From the NCBI GenBank assembly GCA_910587285.1, contig CAJULM010000014.1:1-64000 (forward strand): a stretch of DNA of 64,000 nt, in the 5' to 3' direction. Positions 8,067 through 17,267 of this stretch are shown here, piece by piece; the stretch's first letter is position 1; each line of letters opens with the position of its first letter. The position numbers and the translations under genes were made by a program. The DNA comes from an uncultured Oscillospiraceae bacterium (GTDB lineage Bacteria > Bacillota > Clostridia > Oscillospirales > Oscillospiraceae). Under the pieces are notes generated by a model. The model had not been told where the DNA came from, did not search any database, and saw only the letters and a program-made list of their open reading frames with translations.

Positions 8067-11000
8067 GCTGGGATTCCTCAATTTCTGGTTGTACGACCAG
8101 GAGGAATTTCCCATCCATGACGGCCATATCCTGCTGCGGGGCAATAACGCGGCGGGAAAATCCATCACCACCCAGAGCTTTGTCCCCTTTATCCTGGACG
8201 GGGATAAGCGCCCGGAGCGGCTGGACCCCTTTGGCTCCCGGGATCGCAAGATGGAGTTTTACCTGCTGGGGGACAACGAACGGGAGGAGTCCACCGGCTA
8301 TCTGTACCTGGAGTTCCGCAAGCCCGACGCGGAGGAATACCGGACTATCGGTGTGGGAATGCGGGCCCAGCAGGGAAAGCGGGAGATTGATTTCTGGGGC
8401 TTCTGCCTCCGGGATGGGAGGCGGATTGGGCCAGGCGGGCTGCATCTGTTCGAGCAGATGGGCGGGCAAAATCTGCCCCTCAGCAAGCGGAAATTACACC
8501 AGCTTATAGAAGACCCCAGCTGTTGGACGGAGAGCCAGACGGCCTACAAGGAGATGGTCAACAAACAGATTTTCGGCTTTGAGGACATCCGGCAGTACGA
8601 CCAGCTGGTCCAGCTGCTGATCATGGTGCGGGCGCCCAAGCTGTCCAAGGATTTCCGCCCCACCGAGGTAAAAAAACTCTTAAATCTGTCCCTCCAGGTG
8701 CTGACGGACGACGACCTGTCAGCCATGGTCAGCACCATGGAGCAAATGGACAATCTGGAGGACACCCTCCACGGCTATCAGAGGGCCATGCAGGACGCCA
8801 GGATCATCCGAAACGAGTATAACCGGTACAACCAATACATTCTGGGCCGCAAGGGTCAGGCTTACCTGGAGGCCCGGAGCGCCGTTCAGCGTCTGCGCAA
8901 TCAGCTCCGGGATGCGGAGGGCTTGCGCGGCAATCTGGAGCGGCAGCTGGATGAACAGTCGGAGCGAAAGCGGCAGTCCGGGACCCGGCTGGAGCAGGCA
9001 AGGGCCCAGCGGACGGCAATGGGAGATGACGACCTGTCTGCCAAGAGTGCCCAGCTGAAACAGGTTTTGGAGAACTGTACCCGGCTTGCCGCTCAGCTGG
9101 AACAGGGGGAGACCCGGCTCCAAAAGCTGGAGGATGGGATATCCAGGCGGGAAGTCAATCTGCGGACGCTGACCCGGGACTGTGACGACACACGCGCCGC
9201 AGTTCGTCGGCTTCTGCGGGAGCTGAACGATCAAAACGAGCTGCTGCGCCTGGGGCAGGAGCACGACCAGTATGTCCGTGGCCTCCAGGCGGAGCGGCTG
9301 GACACAGATCAGCAGGCCCTTCTCGCCGCGCTCCGGCAGAGGAGCCGGCAGATCAGCGAGGTTCTGCGCGCCCTGCAAAAATCAGAGGAGGCCAGAACGG
9401 TCTATGACAGCGCCTGTCAGGCATCAGACCAGGCAGCCGCCGCTGTAAGAGAGGCCCAGATCGTACTGCGGGATGCCAAGACCCAGGAACACGAGGAGAG
9501 GGACAAGCTGCTGGAATCCTTTACCCGCTGGCGGGATCAGAATACCCAGCTGGAGATCACTCAGGACCTCTGGCTGGATATCCGGCGGGCCCTTGTTGCT
9601 TACCATATTCCGGCGGATTGGAGCCCTGTCCGCAATCAGGTGGACGAATGTGTTCGGATACGGGAGTCAAACCTCCGGGTGCAGCTACTGCAAGCTGAAA
9701 ACATTCTGAAAATCTTGCGGGAGGAGCAAAAGGAGAAGGAACGGGAATTAGAGCAGCTCAAAGCCCGGCCAGAGCCCATTCCGCCCCGCCGGGATTCCAT
9801 CCAGGCCGCACGCCTCCAGCTGATGCTGCGGGATATTCCCTGCGCCCCACTCTATGAGCTGGTGGACTTCGCCCCTGACCTCTCCCAAGACGAGCGAGAC
9901 CTCTTGGAGGCCCAACTGACCGACACCGGGCTGCTGGACGCCCTGGTGGTGCCGGAGGAACAGCTTCCCGCTGTCCGGGAGTTGCTGGAGGAGTATCCGG
10001 ACCGCTTCCTGATTCCCGGACCTGCTGTAGAACAGCCTATTCGGGGCCTGATCCCCGACGCCAAGGGACACTTCCCCAGGGAAACCGCCGCCTGCCTCCG
10101 GGGGATATCCCAAGCCGATCTCAGCGCCGAGACCGCCCTTCTCCCCGACGGTCGGTTCCGCTACGGCATGATCCAGGGCCGCAGCCACGCCGAGGCCCCT
10201 GCCGGATTCGTAGGCGCCGCCGCCCGGGAGGCCAACCGGCAGCGTCAGATTTTCGAGCTAGAAGAACGGTTGGAGCAGTTGTCTGTAAGGGTGCAGTCTG
10301 CACAGACTGAGGTTTTGGACTGTACCGGACAGCTGGAGCAGTTGGAACAGGAGCGCTCCCGGATGCCGTCCGCTGAAGAACTGGACCAGGCACTGGTGCT
10401 GCTGGATCAGGCCCGCCGGGATCTGCGTCAGGCCGAGGAGGAACAGCAGAAAAAGCTGGCCGCCGAGCAGGCGGCAAAGCAAGCCTGGTCTGCACTGGAG
10501 GAAAAAACCGTCAGCCTCAGTGCCGGCCTGTCTTATGAGCGGACGGTCCCGGACTATGAGGAGGCTCAGGAGGCGGCTGTCGGCTATCGGGACACACTGA
10601 ACGATTTGGAACACAGCCGTCAGAGGCTGGACTACGCGGTCCGCGCCACGGAGGATGAGCAAAATACCATCGACGAGCAGCGGGATCAGGCGGCGGACCA
10701 GAAAAAGGCCAATGACGCCGTTCAAAGGTCGTTGCAAGTCGGCCGGTCATCCGCCGAGGAGCTGCAGGCCTATTTGGACCGGCCAGAAAATCAGGCCCGA
10801 GTCCGCCGCCTGGCCGAGCTGGATCAGGAAATCGATCACCAGGATCAGGAAAACCGAAGCGCGGAAAAAGAGTGTGTTCGATTGGAAACGGAACTGGAAA
10901 ACTCTGCTGAAACCATTGCCCGGCGTAAAGAAAATCTCTTGAACGCTACAATTGACGAGCAGGACACAGAAGGCTACTTTCTGGAGGACCTGAAGTTGGG

Positions 11001-12090
11001 CTTCTTCGGGCTGGATGAAACGCTGGACCTGGAGGAGCGCGCCCAGCAGGCAGTAAGTAAGATTCCGCCCGCCGACCGGAACTATACGCCGGAGCATATG
11101 GCTGACGCCCTGCGGAGTAACTATCAGAGGTCGAACAACAGCCTGTTAAGCTATCATCCTGAGATCAAACTGGTCTTTGATGCGCCAAATCAGCCCGCAC
11201 ACCTCCGGCAGCGCCTGTGTATCCTGTTGAAAAAGGGTGGGAAGGAACTCTCCCTCTATGACTTTATCCAGTCTCTCCAGACCGACATTGACTCCACCGG
11301 AAGCATTTTGGAGGATCGGGACAGGGAGCTGTTTGAAAATATCCTGACTGAGACCATCAGCCACAAGCTGCGGGCCCGCATCGAGGAGAGCGGCCAGTGG
11401 GTCCGGGACATGACCGCCTTGATGTCTGGCTTGACCACCTCCATGGGGCTGACCTTCAGTCTGGATTGGAAGGAGAAAAAGTCAGAAGGGGAGGGAGAAC
11501 TGGACACCGCCCACCTGGTCACTCTGCTGAACAAGGACCGGGCTCTGCTTACGCCGGAGGACAGTCAGAAGGTCTCATCCCATTTCCGAAACAAGGTCAA
11601 GCGGGCCCGGGAGGAGGCCCATACCCAAGGAATGTCGGTCAATTACGCCGATCTGATCCGTTCGGTGCTGGACTACCGGGGCTGGTATGAGTTTCACCTG
11701 TTCTCCCAGCGGGGGGAAGATGCGAAAAAGGAGCTCACTGACCGGGCCTTCAATAAGTTCAGCGGAGGCGAAAAGGCCATGGCCATGTATGTGCCCCTGT
11801 TTGCCGCCGTCTCCGCCCAGTATCACAAGGGCGGGGAGGCCTGCCCCCAGCTGCTGGCCCTGGACGAGGCCTTCGCCGGTGTGGATGACCAGAACATCAG
11901 CGCCATGTTTGAACTGATGAGAACTCTGGATTTTGACTACATCATCAACTCCCAGGCCCTGTGGGGCTGTTACGGCTGCGTGCCGGACTTGGACATCGCC
12001 GAGATGCACCACCCGCCCAACGCCCCGGTGGTGACCATCCTACGCTACCACTGGAACGGGACCCAGCGGACACTGGAGGACAGCCTATGA
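8044..12090 (+). CDS. jetC: Wadjet SMC-like ATPase JetC, type II (TIGR02680-like)
   Basis: The motor of Wadjet, 1348 residues. A head ATPase is split by a long coiled coil. Visible motifs: Walker A GNNAAGKS (about 33-40), the ABC signature FSGGEK (about 1239-1244) and Walker B LLALDEAFAGVDD (about 1270-1282). The middle (about 270-970) is heptad-rich, Gln/Glu/Arg-rich coiled coil interrupted by a globular hinge-like part near residues 580-720. ATG 8044 follows GGGAGGGGGAGG and is preferred over ATG 8020, which would put that ribosome site inside the gene. It overlaps jetB by 23 bases, and jetD starts inside its stop codon (ATGA). Length and motif set match the type II family. Confidence 0.9.
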   Translation: MSRWKMNKLGFLNFWLYDQEEFPIHDGHILLRGNNAAGKSITTQSFVPFILDGDKRPERLDPFGSRDRKMEFYLLGDNEREESTGYLYLEFRKPDAEEYRTIGVGMRAQQGKREIDFWGFCLRDGRRIGPGGLHLFEQMGGQNLPLSKRKLHQLIEDPSCWTESQTAYKEMVNKQIFGFEDIRQYDQLVQLLIMVRAPKLSKDFRPTEVKKLLNLSLQVLTDDDLSAMVSTMEQMDNLEDTLHGYQRAMQDARIIRNEYNRYNQYILGRKGQAYLEARSAVQRLRNQLRDAEGLRGNLERQLDEQSERKRQSGTRLEQARAQRTAMGDDDLSAKSAQLKQVLENCTRLAAQLEQGETRLQKLEDGISRREVNLRTLTRDCDDTRAAVRRLLRELNDQNELLRLGQEHDQYVRGLQAERLDTDQQALLAALRQRSRQISEVLRALQKSEEARTVYDSACQASDQAAAAVREAQIVLRDAKTQEHEERDKLLESFTRWRDQNTQLEITQDLWLDIRRALVAYHIPADWSPVRNQVDECVRIRESNLRVQLLQAENILKILREEQKEKERELEQLKARPEPIPPRRDSIQAARLQLMLRDIPCAPLYELVDFAPDLSQDERDLLEAQLTDTGLLDALVVPEEQLPAVRELLEEYPDRFLIPGPAVEQPIRGLIPDAKGHFPRETAACLRGISQADLSAETALLPDGRFRYGMIQGRSHAEAPAGFVGAAAREANRQRQIFELEERLEQLSVRVQSAQTEVLDCTGQLEQLEQERSRMPSAEELDQALVLLDQARRDLRQAEEEQQKKLAAEQAAKQAWSALEEKTVSLSAGLSYERTVPDYEEAQEAAVGYRDTLNDLEHSRQRLDYAVRATEDEQNTIDEQRDQAADQKKANDAVQRSLQVGRSSAEELQAYLDRPENQARVRRLAELDQEIDHQDQENRSAEKECVRLETELENSAETIARRKENLLNATIDEQDTEGYFLEDLKLGFFGLDETLDLEERAQQAVSKIPPADRNYTPEHMADALRSNYQRSNNSLLSYHPEIKLVFDAPNQPAHLRQRLCILLKKGGKELSLYDFIQSLQTDIDSTGSILEDRDRELFENILTETISHKLRARIEESGQWVRDMTALMSGLTTSMGLTFSLDWKEKKSEGEGELDTAHLVTLLNKDRALLTPEDSQKVSSHFRNKVKRAREEAHTQGMSVNYADLIRSVLDYRGWYEFHLFSQRGEDAKKELTDRAFNKFSGGEKAMAMYVPLFAAVSAQYHKGGEACPQLLALDEAFAGVDDQNISAMFELMRTLDFDYIINSQALWGCYGCVPDLDIAEMHHPPNAPVVTILRYHWNGTQRTLEDSL

Positions 12091-13370
12091 GCGGACAGGC
12101 CAGGGCCTGCGCGGCCTATTTGAAGGATCACCCCGGGTACAAACGTATCATGCAGGAATTGCTGAAAAAATATCGCAGCTACGGTCGGCCAGCGGGAATC
12201 GTCCGGCTGGACGACGCCACCCAGGAGGAGTGCGCCGCCGCCCGGGGGGTCTTTGGCCGTTCCTTCTCCCCACCGCTGCGGTTTCAGACGGCACAGTTTG
12301 AGGCGGCCCTTCAGGAGCTCCGTTTTGGGAAAGTCTCTCTAAAAGAGGTTTTGGAATCCTACTTTGATACGGAGATCAGAACAAAAAATGAGTTGCGGAA
12401 AACAAAAAACAGCCGTTTTTCCTCCATACTGGCTCAGATATTGGAACAGACAGACAATGACACCTGTATCCGTTGGCTCCATACACTGGAGCAACCCCAG
12501 AGCGGCGGGTACCAGCTGCTCCGCCGGGAGGCCGCTAAAGACCCGGAGAAGACACGGCGCGGCCTGCTGCAGTCCTGCCGGAGTTTGGACTGGCTGGAGC
12601 GGCACACGCAGAGCGCAGTCCGACTGGCCGTTCTCAGCGCCCAGGCTACCTCTGATCCCCACGCTCTGGACAGCGGAACGTTGGTCGGAAAGCTGTTTTT
12701 ATACCTTCTGTCCTTTTGTTCCGGCCTGGAGTTTCCGGAAAACGCGGAGCAGCGAGACGTCCTGTACTATGAAAACGGTATCTTGTGCGACAGCATTTCC
12801 AGCCTTGTCTCTCAGGTGGGGCTTGTCCTTTACACAGGAAAAGATGAGAGCCCCGCTTATCGGCTGTTTCGGAAAAGTCACGAGATATGTACCTTGTCCC
12901 TCGCCAATCTCTCTAGGCTGACCGGCGCACGCAGTCCTTCCGGACGGGTCTATATCGTGGAAAATGAAATGGTGTTCACCCAGCTCTGCGACCGCTCCGC
13001 CCAGTTCCACTCTCCGCTGATCTGCACCTCTGGCCAGCCCTCGGTGGCGGCGCTGCGGCTGCTGGATCTGCTGGCGGCGGAAGGAACAGAATTATTCTAT
13101 TCCGGGGATTTCGATGGCAAAGGCCTGTCCATCGCGGCACAGCTGTGTGGCCGATATCCAGAGCTGCTCAGGCTGTGGCATATGGTGCCCGGTGACTATG
13201 CCTTGTGCCGCTCTGACGTGCCGCTGAGCGAGCCCAGCCGCTCATTGCTGCAGGGCTGCGCTGGAACGGCCCTGGAAGCCTCTGCGGAGGCCGTTAAACA
13301 ATGCGACCGCGCCGGATATCAGGAGCTGTTGATTCCATTGCTGGAAACGGATCTGACCGAGACATTGTAG
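12087..13370 (+). CDS. jetD: Wadjet nuclease subunit JetD, type II (DUF2399/TIGR02679-like)
   Basis: TOPRIM-type nuclease that cuts the plasmid once the SMC motor stalls. 427 residues. The N-terminal part is a helical arm. The C-terminal third carries the DUF2399 core: VYIVENEMVF (about 288-297, with the conserved acidic Glu), CTSGQPSVAALRLLD (about 313-327) and the metal-binding YSGDFDGKGL (about 337-346), so the catalytic acids look intact. ATG 12087 overlaps the jetC stop as ATGA. The last 52 bases are overlapped in antisense by the resolvase-like ORF at 13319-13618. Confidence 0.87.
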   Translation: MSGQARACAAYLKDHPGYKRIMQELLKKYRSYGRPAGIVRLDDATQEECAAARGVFGRSFSPPLRFQTAQFEAALQELRFGKVSLKEVLESYFDTEIRTKNELRKTKNSRFSSILAQILEQTDNDTCIRWLHTLEQPQSGGYQLLRREAAKDPEKTRRGLLQSCRSLDWLERHTQSAVRLAVLSAQATSDPHALDSGTLVGKLFLYLLSFCSGLEFPENAEQRDVLYYENGILCDSISSLVSQVGLVLYTGKDESPAYRLFRKSHEICTLSLANLSRLTGARSPSGRVYIVENEMVFTQLCDRSAQFHSPLICTSGQPSVAALRLLDLLAAEGTELFYSGDFDGKGLSIAAQLCGRYPELLRLWHMVPGDYALCRSDVPLSEPSRSLLQGCAGTALEASAEAVKQCDRAGYQELLIPLLETDLTETL

Positions 13371-13618
13371 CTTTGGAACAGCTCTATTGTTTGCTCCGTT
13401 TTGGTTGTGTTCCCCAACAGCTCAAATGTGGGGACGAGCAGCAGATCAATATCGTTTCGAATCGCAGCAGATATGGCCGGTATTAAACCGCTCTGAGGAA
13501 ATGCGGAACCAATTTCCGCACAAACCGAGGTGCCTGTCACAGTATCCTCGGAGCTGATATTTTCCTCTATCATATTTCGAATCCGCTCTGGACTGTCCCC
13601 ATAAACCCATATTCGCAT
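13319..13618 (-). CDS. Small resolvase-fold-like protein, no catalytic serine seen
   Basis: 99-residue frame, MRIWVYG ... AIRNDIDLLLVPTFELLGNT ... NVSVRSVSSNG. The order (opening beta strand with a Tyr, then DLLLV...LGNTTKT, then a final V-x-V-x-S strand) recalls the N-terminal catalytic domain of small serine recombinases. The serine expected after the first strand is replaced (YGDSPERI, with a Ser one or two positions off) and no DNA-binding domain follows. GGAGG sits eight bases before the ATG. The 3' end runs 52 bases into jetD on the opposite strand. It may be a stand-alone regulator or a decayed invertase; confidence in the fold is modest. Confidence 0.5.
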   Translation of the reverse strand: MRIWVYGDSPERIRNMIEENISSEDTVTGTSVCAEIGSAFPQSGLIPAISAAIRNDIDLLLVPTFELLGNTTKTEQTIELFQSYNVSVRSVSSNGINSS

Positions 13619-13644
13619 AGGGATACCTCCTCGCAAAGTTTATA

Positions 13645-13695
13645 AAAATAACTATGACGAAAGCAGCAAAAACATGCTTTCGTCATAGTTATTTT
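13645..13695. repeat. Perfect 21-bp inverted repeat
   Basis: Arms 13645-13665 and 13675-13695 are exact reverse complements, beginning AAAATAACTATGACG, around a nine-base loop GCAAAAACA. The arms end in A-runs and T-runs, so it can act as a terminator in either direction; it lies 26 bases before the ATG of the resolvase-like ORF. Confidence 0.8.
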
Positions 13696-13790
13696 GTACG
13701 AATTTCTATATTTTAAACTGAGCTTAACAGCTGGAGCATAAAAACAAATACCCCCTAACCGCATAGAATGGGCAAAGGAGGTATCTGCCT

Positions 13791-14691
13791 ATGGAATGCA
13801 AAAAGTGTACATGTAACATGGCCGACTTCAAAACGCCGCCCTCCTGCTTTCCGCCTCAGCACTAGAACCGCCAGCCTGGGCTGGAGTATGTGATGGAGCC
13901 CAGGCCGATGTCGGAGTGCGCACCTGTCTGCCGGAAGCTGGAGGGGCGCACCGCGCTAATCACCGGCGGGGACAGCGGCATCGGCCGGGCGGTGGCCTAC
14001 GCCTTCGCCAAGGAGGGGGCGAATGTGGCTATCGCCTACTACGGCGAGGAGACCGACGCAACGGAGACGGAGGCACGGGTCACGGAGCTGGGTGCCCAAT
14101 GCCTGCTGCTCCGCGGGGACCTGAAGGACCCCGGCGCGGCAAAACGCTGCGTGGCACAGACCATTCAGCGGTTCGGTGGGCTGGGACATCCTGGGCAACA
14201 ACCACGCCGTGCAGTACATCAAGCGGAGCATTCTCGACATCACGTCGGGCCAGCTCTCCTGTGTCTTTCAGACCAACGTATTTTCCTATTTCTACCTGAT
14301 CCAGACCGCCCTCCCCCACATGGGACGGGGCGGGAGCATCATCAACACAACCTCGGTCACGGCCTACGAGGGGAACAAAGACCTGATCGACTATAGCGCC
14401 ACCAAGGGAGCCGTCGTGGCCCTGACTAGATCCCTCTCCCTGTCCCTGGCCGAGCAGGGCATCCGGGTTAACGCGGTGGCACCGGGTTCCATCTGGACGC
14501 CGCTGATCCCCGCGTCCTACTCCGCCCAAGAGGTGCGGACCTTTGGCTCCGGAACCTCCAAGGCGCCCATGCTCCGGGTGGGACAGCCCTGCGAGGTGGC
14601 GCCCTGCTATGTGTTCCTGGCCGCTAACGACGCCAGCTATATGATCGGGCAGGTGTTACATCCCAACGGAGGGACCATCGTCGGATCGTAG
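13791..14691 (+). pseudogene. Short-chain dehydrogenase pseudogene
   Basis: Would encode a 299-residue NADP(H)-type SDR oxidoreductase of the kind with a PPQxQNRQPGLEYVMxPRP leader, often annotated as glucose/ribitol dehydrogenase-like. Intact pieces include the cofactor motif TGGDSGIG, the NNHAVQYI segment, the catalytic Tyr/Lys pair in DYSATKGA and PGSIWTPLIP. Two lesions break it: TAG at 13863-13865, where the family has Gln, and one extra G in the run at 14183-14185 that shifts the frame in LDIL. The total length is one base over a multiple of three, as expected. GGAGG precedes ATG 13791. Its 3' end overlaps the cca gene by 36 bases on the other strand. Confidence 0.85.
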
Positions 14692-16005
14692 CAGACGCAG
14701 CAGAACCTCCCGTTCATTTGGAACCTCCCCGCCGGCCACCCGCTCCAGCAGCTTGTTCAGTGTCTGTCCCACGTCCGGCCCCGGGGCGGTACCGGCGGCG
14801 ATCACATCCCGGCCGTTGACAGCCAGGCCTTTCAGAGAGAAGCACTGCCCCTGGGCGATGATCTCCTCCGCTTTCGTCTTCGTCTTCTCCAGCTGGGTCA
14901 GCCTGTTTTTGACCAGTTCATAACTATGTCCCATACCGTCCGCCCGCTTGACCTCTAAGAGCTGAAAAAATGTCTCTGGGCCCAAACGGCCCAGCCATTT
15001 TCGGATGGAGCGGTCCCGGCACGGAATCTGGATGTCGTGGTGCTCCACCAGAGTGACCACTCGTTCCCGGGTCCTGTTGTCGAATTTCAGTTTCCGGAGC
15101 ATTTTGCCGGCCAGTTTGGCGCTGACGGCGGGGTGGCCGTAGAAGTGGTCAATCCCCTTCTCGTCGGTGGATTTGCAAGCGGGCTTACCGATGTCATGAA
15201 GAAGTATGGCCAGCCGCAAAATCAACTCAGGCGAGGCTGCTTCCACAGTATGGATGGTGTGCTCCCAGCCGCCCCAGCAGTGCCAGGGATTGTTCTGCTC
15301 CAGAGTGACCAGCGGCCCCAGCTCCGGCCAGAATTGGCACAGCACATCGGAGTACTGGCGCAGAATGTCACCAGCTTTCTCACCTGCTAGGAGCTTGCAC
15401 AACTCCGCATTGATCCGCTCCGCCGCCACGTGCTGAAGTATGTGGCGGTTTTGGTGGATGGCTCGGGCGGTTTTTTCTTCGATCTCATAGCCGAACACTG
15501 CCCCGAATCGCAGAGCCCGCATCACCCGCAGGCCATCTTCCCGGAAACGGTGGGCGGGCTCCCCCACGCAACGAATCAGTCCAGCTTTGATATCTTCAGC
15601 GCCGCCGAAAGGATCCCGCAGTTCTCCTTCCAGGTTCATGGCAATGGCGTTCATGGTAAAATCCCGGCGGGTCAGGTCGGCCTCCAGGCTGGAGACAAAC
15701 TTTACAAAGTCCGGGCGGCGGCTGTCGGAGTAGGGGCCCTCGGTGCGGTAGGTGGTAATCTCGTAGGGCTCGCCGTCCCCCAATACGGTGATGGTGCCGT
15801 GCTTCAGGCCGGTCTCAATGATCCGCTGGCCGGCAAAGCAGGCCTCCGTCTCCTCCGGACGGGCGGAGGAGCAGATATCCCAGTCGTGGGGCTCCACTCC
15901 CCGGAGCAGGTCCCGCACACAGCCGCCCACCAAATAGGCATCAAAGCCCGCGCCATTCAGTGTTTGGAGGATATGCCTTGCGCCGGAGGCAATATCAACC
16001 TTCAT
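14656..16005 (-). CDS. cca: CCA-adding tRNA nucleotidyltransferase
   Basis: Adds or repairs the 3' CCA of tRNAs using CTP and ATP; cytoplasmic. 449 residues. Class II features: LVGGCVRDLLRG (about 25-36), the metal-binding HDWDIC (DxD), RRDFTMNAIA, DPFGG, the nucleotide-choosing ED.LRVMRALRF segment, and an HD phosphohydrolase domain (LAILLHDIGKPA, about residues 268-279), as in many bacterial enzymes. All key residues seem present. It is notable for lying inside the mobile block rather than in a conserved chromosomal setting. The ribosome site is weak (GGTGATCTGGG before the ATG). It is downstream of, and on the same strand as, the pseudogene at 16028-16512. Whether this is the cell's only copy cannot be told here. 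Confidence 0.92.
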   Translation of the reverse strand: MKVDIASGARHILQTLNGAGFDAYLVGGCVRDLLRGVEPHDWDICSSARPEETEACFAGQRIIETGLKHGTITVLGDGEPYEITTYRTEGPYSDSRRPDFVKFVSSLEADLTRRDFTMNAIAMNLEGELRDPFGGAEDIKAGLIRCVGEPAHRFREDGLRVMRALRFGAVFGYEIEEKTARAIHQNRHILQHVAAERINAELCKLLAGEKAGDILRQYSDVLCQFWPELGPLVTLEQNNPWHCWGGWEHTIHTVEAASPELILRLAILLHDIGKPACKSTDEKGIDHFYGHPAVSAKLAGKMLRKLKFDNRTRERVVTLVEHHDIQIPCRDRSIRKWLGRLGPETFFQLLEVKRADGMGHSYELVKNRLTQLEKTKTKAEEIIAQGQCFSLKGLAVNGRDVIAAGTAPGPDVGQTLNKLLERVAGGEVPNEREVLLRLLRSDDGPSVGM

Positions 16006-16027
16006 CCCAGATCACCGCCCCAATGCT

Positions 16028-16512
16028 TTAGTAATAGAAGCCCTCCCGCCGGAGCAGCTTCGCGAACTCATACATGGCCTCTCCACCTGTGTCCAACAAA
16101 AGCCAATCTTCCGTTCCTCGCTGCGGGAAATACCTTCTTTCAGTTCGGCGATGGTCATGCCATTCCGGTAAAAGGTGTCCAAATAGTTCTCAACGCCAAA
16201 GGCCTCGAAAGACTAGCCCTTCAGCTTTTCAAAGGAGTAGTCCAGCGTGTCGTTCCGTTTTTTCTTTGTGGTGACAGAGATGCCATCCGGACTGATTTCC
16301 ACATCGCAGTAGCCCTTTACCGAAATCACCGGGATGGGGTAATAGTCCATCTGCCAGTTGCCGTCCGGGGCCTGGTGCTCGTGGCCGTTGTAGAAACCGG
16401 TACTCAGCTCAAAGACGCGATGGTACAGCCCGTGAAACAGTTGCGCCTGCTTTGTGGACAGGGCAAAATATATTTCGTTCATGCGCTGCCTTTCCTGCTC
16501 GGTGATTTCCAT
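16028..16512 (-). pseudogene. Unknown conserved protein, broken by a stop and a frameshift
   Basis: Frame begins MEITEQERQRMNEIYFALSTKQ, continues with STGFYNGHEHQAPDGNWQMDYYPIPVISVKGYCDVEI, and meets TAG at 16215-16213. Beyond it the same frame reads SFEAFGVENYLDTFYRNGMTIAELKEGISRSEE. After KIGFC the frame shifts and ends MYEFAKLLRREGFYY at 16028. The continuity on both sides of the two lesions marks one gene of about 160 codons. The ATG follows GAGAGG. I do not recognise the function; the family appears to be a soluble mixed alpha/beta protein. Confidence 0.7.
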
Positions 16513-16613
16513 GGTAGCTACCTCTCTGCTTGACGTATCAATGAGATGTCTTATACAGGAATTTTACTCACCAGCAAAGGATGCGTCAAGAAGAATTACA
16601 CATCTAAGGCTTC

Positions 16614-17009
16614 TTATTTGGTGGCTATTCTCCTTATGAAAGCGGGCAGTATCTCTTTCAAACAGGTGCAATATTCTCTCAGCAGCTTTTCATCAATTGC
16701 GTGCTGGATGATCCCCAAAGGGGGGAAGCCATAATTACACTCAGACACAATATAGATGTAGGCCATAGTAGAAAGGTATTCTTCCCTTCTTAAACCATCA
16801 AGAATGATGCGCAAATATTGGCTGCCCTCTCGCTCAGCGTCGGTTGAAAGGAGATCCATGCTTCTTTGAGCGTTCCATACTACCTTCGCATGATCCCATG
16901 TTCCGCTCTCCACATCAATACCTCCAGCAAGAAGGGAATCTATCAATGTTTCACGCTGTTTTTCCAGAATTGCCTTTAAACCTAACTCCAGGATATTTGA
17001 TTTCATCAT
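16614..17009 (-). CDS. Unknown helical protein
   Basis: 131 residues, mostly helical, no signal peptide or membrane segment: MMKSNILELGLKAILE, then DVESGTWDHAKVVWNAQRSMD and a C-terminal FIRRIATK. GGGAGG lies about ten bases before ATG 17009; an ATG at 17027 overlaps that site and is unlikely. The gene is AT-richer than cca beside it. A stem-loop lies upstream at 17044-17086. I cannot name a family. Its place at the right end of the element, in the same direction as cca, suggests accessory cargo. Confidence 0.6.
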   Translation of the reverse strand: MMKSNILELGLKAILEKQRETLIDSLLAGGIDVESGTWDHAKVVWNAQRSMDLLSTDAEREGSQYLRIILDGLRREEYLSTMAYIYIVSECNYGFPPLGIIQHAIDEKLLREYCTCLKEILPAFIRRIATK

Positions 17010-17043
17010 AAAGTGCCTGCCTCCCATTTATGTGTTTTTTATA

Positions 17044-17086
17044 GAAATACGTCACCCATCTCTTTTGAGATAAGTGACGTATTTTC
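17044..17086. terminator. Stem-loop near the right end of the element
   Basis: AAATACGTCAC pairs with GTGACGTATTT, with an inner ATCTC/GAGAT pairing around TTTT. T-rich flanks on both sides suit a bidirectional terminator. Confidence 0.55.
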
Positions 17087-17112
17087 TGTAAAATATAAAA
17101 GGAATTCAAAAG

Positions 17113-17160
17113 AAAAACGGTGGCCGTGCCGCTAAACCCATCGTCAGCAAAGAAGCTGAT
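17113..17160 (-). pseudogene. Scrap of a second serine recombinase
   Basis: On the minus strand the frame reads FFADDGFSGTATVF, matching the (Y/F)xDDGFSGT motif near the end of the catalytic domain of large serine recombinases. The following RPxF segment is missing and the flanks do not extend the similarity. It is probably the relic of an earlier integrase at the right end. Confidence 0.4.
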
Positions 17161-17267
17161 TTGAACCAAGCGTTTTGTGCTTGCTCTCGCCATTTCCGTT
17201 CAGTTTTCAAATTTGAGCAGTTACGCCGTTTTTCAAGTAGTAAACAGCTTGTCCCCCAAAAGTGTCC

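Noticed and set aside
13863..16215. Stop-codon recoding (amber read as an amino acid) in two genes
   Set aside because: Both genes also carry frameshifts, and amber occurs inside neither of the other 50 genes, so ordinary decay is the simpler reading.
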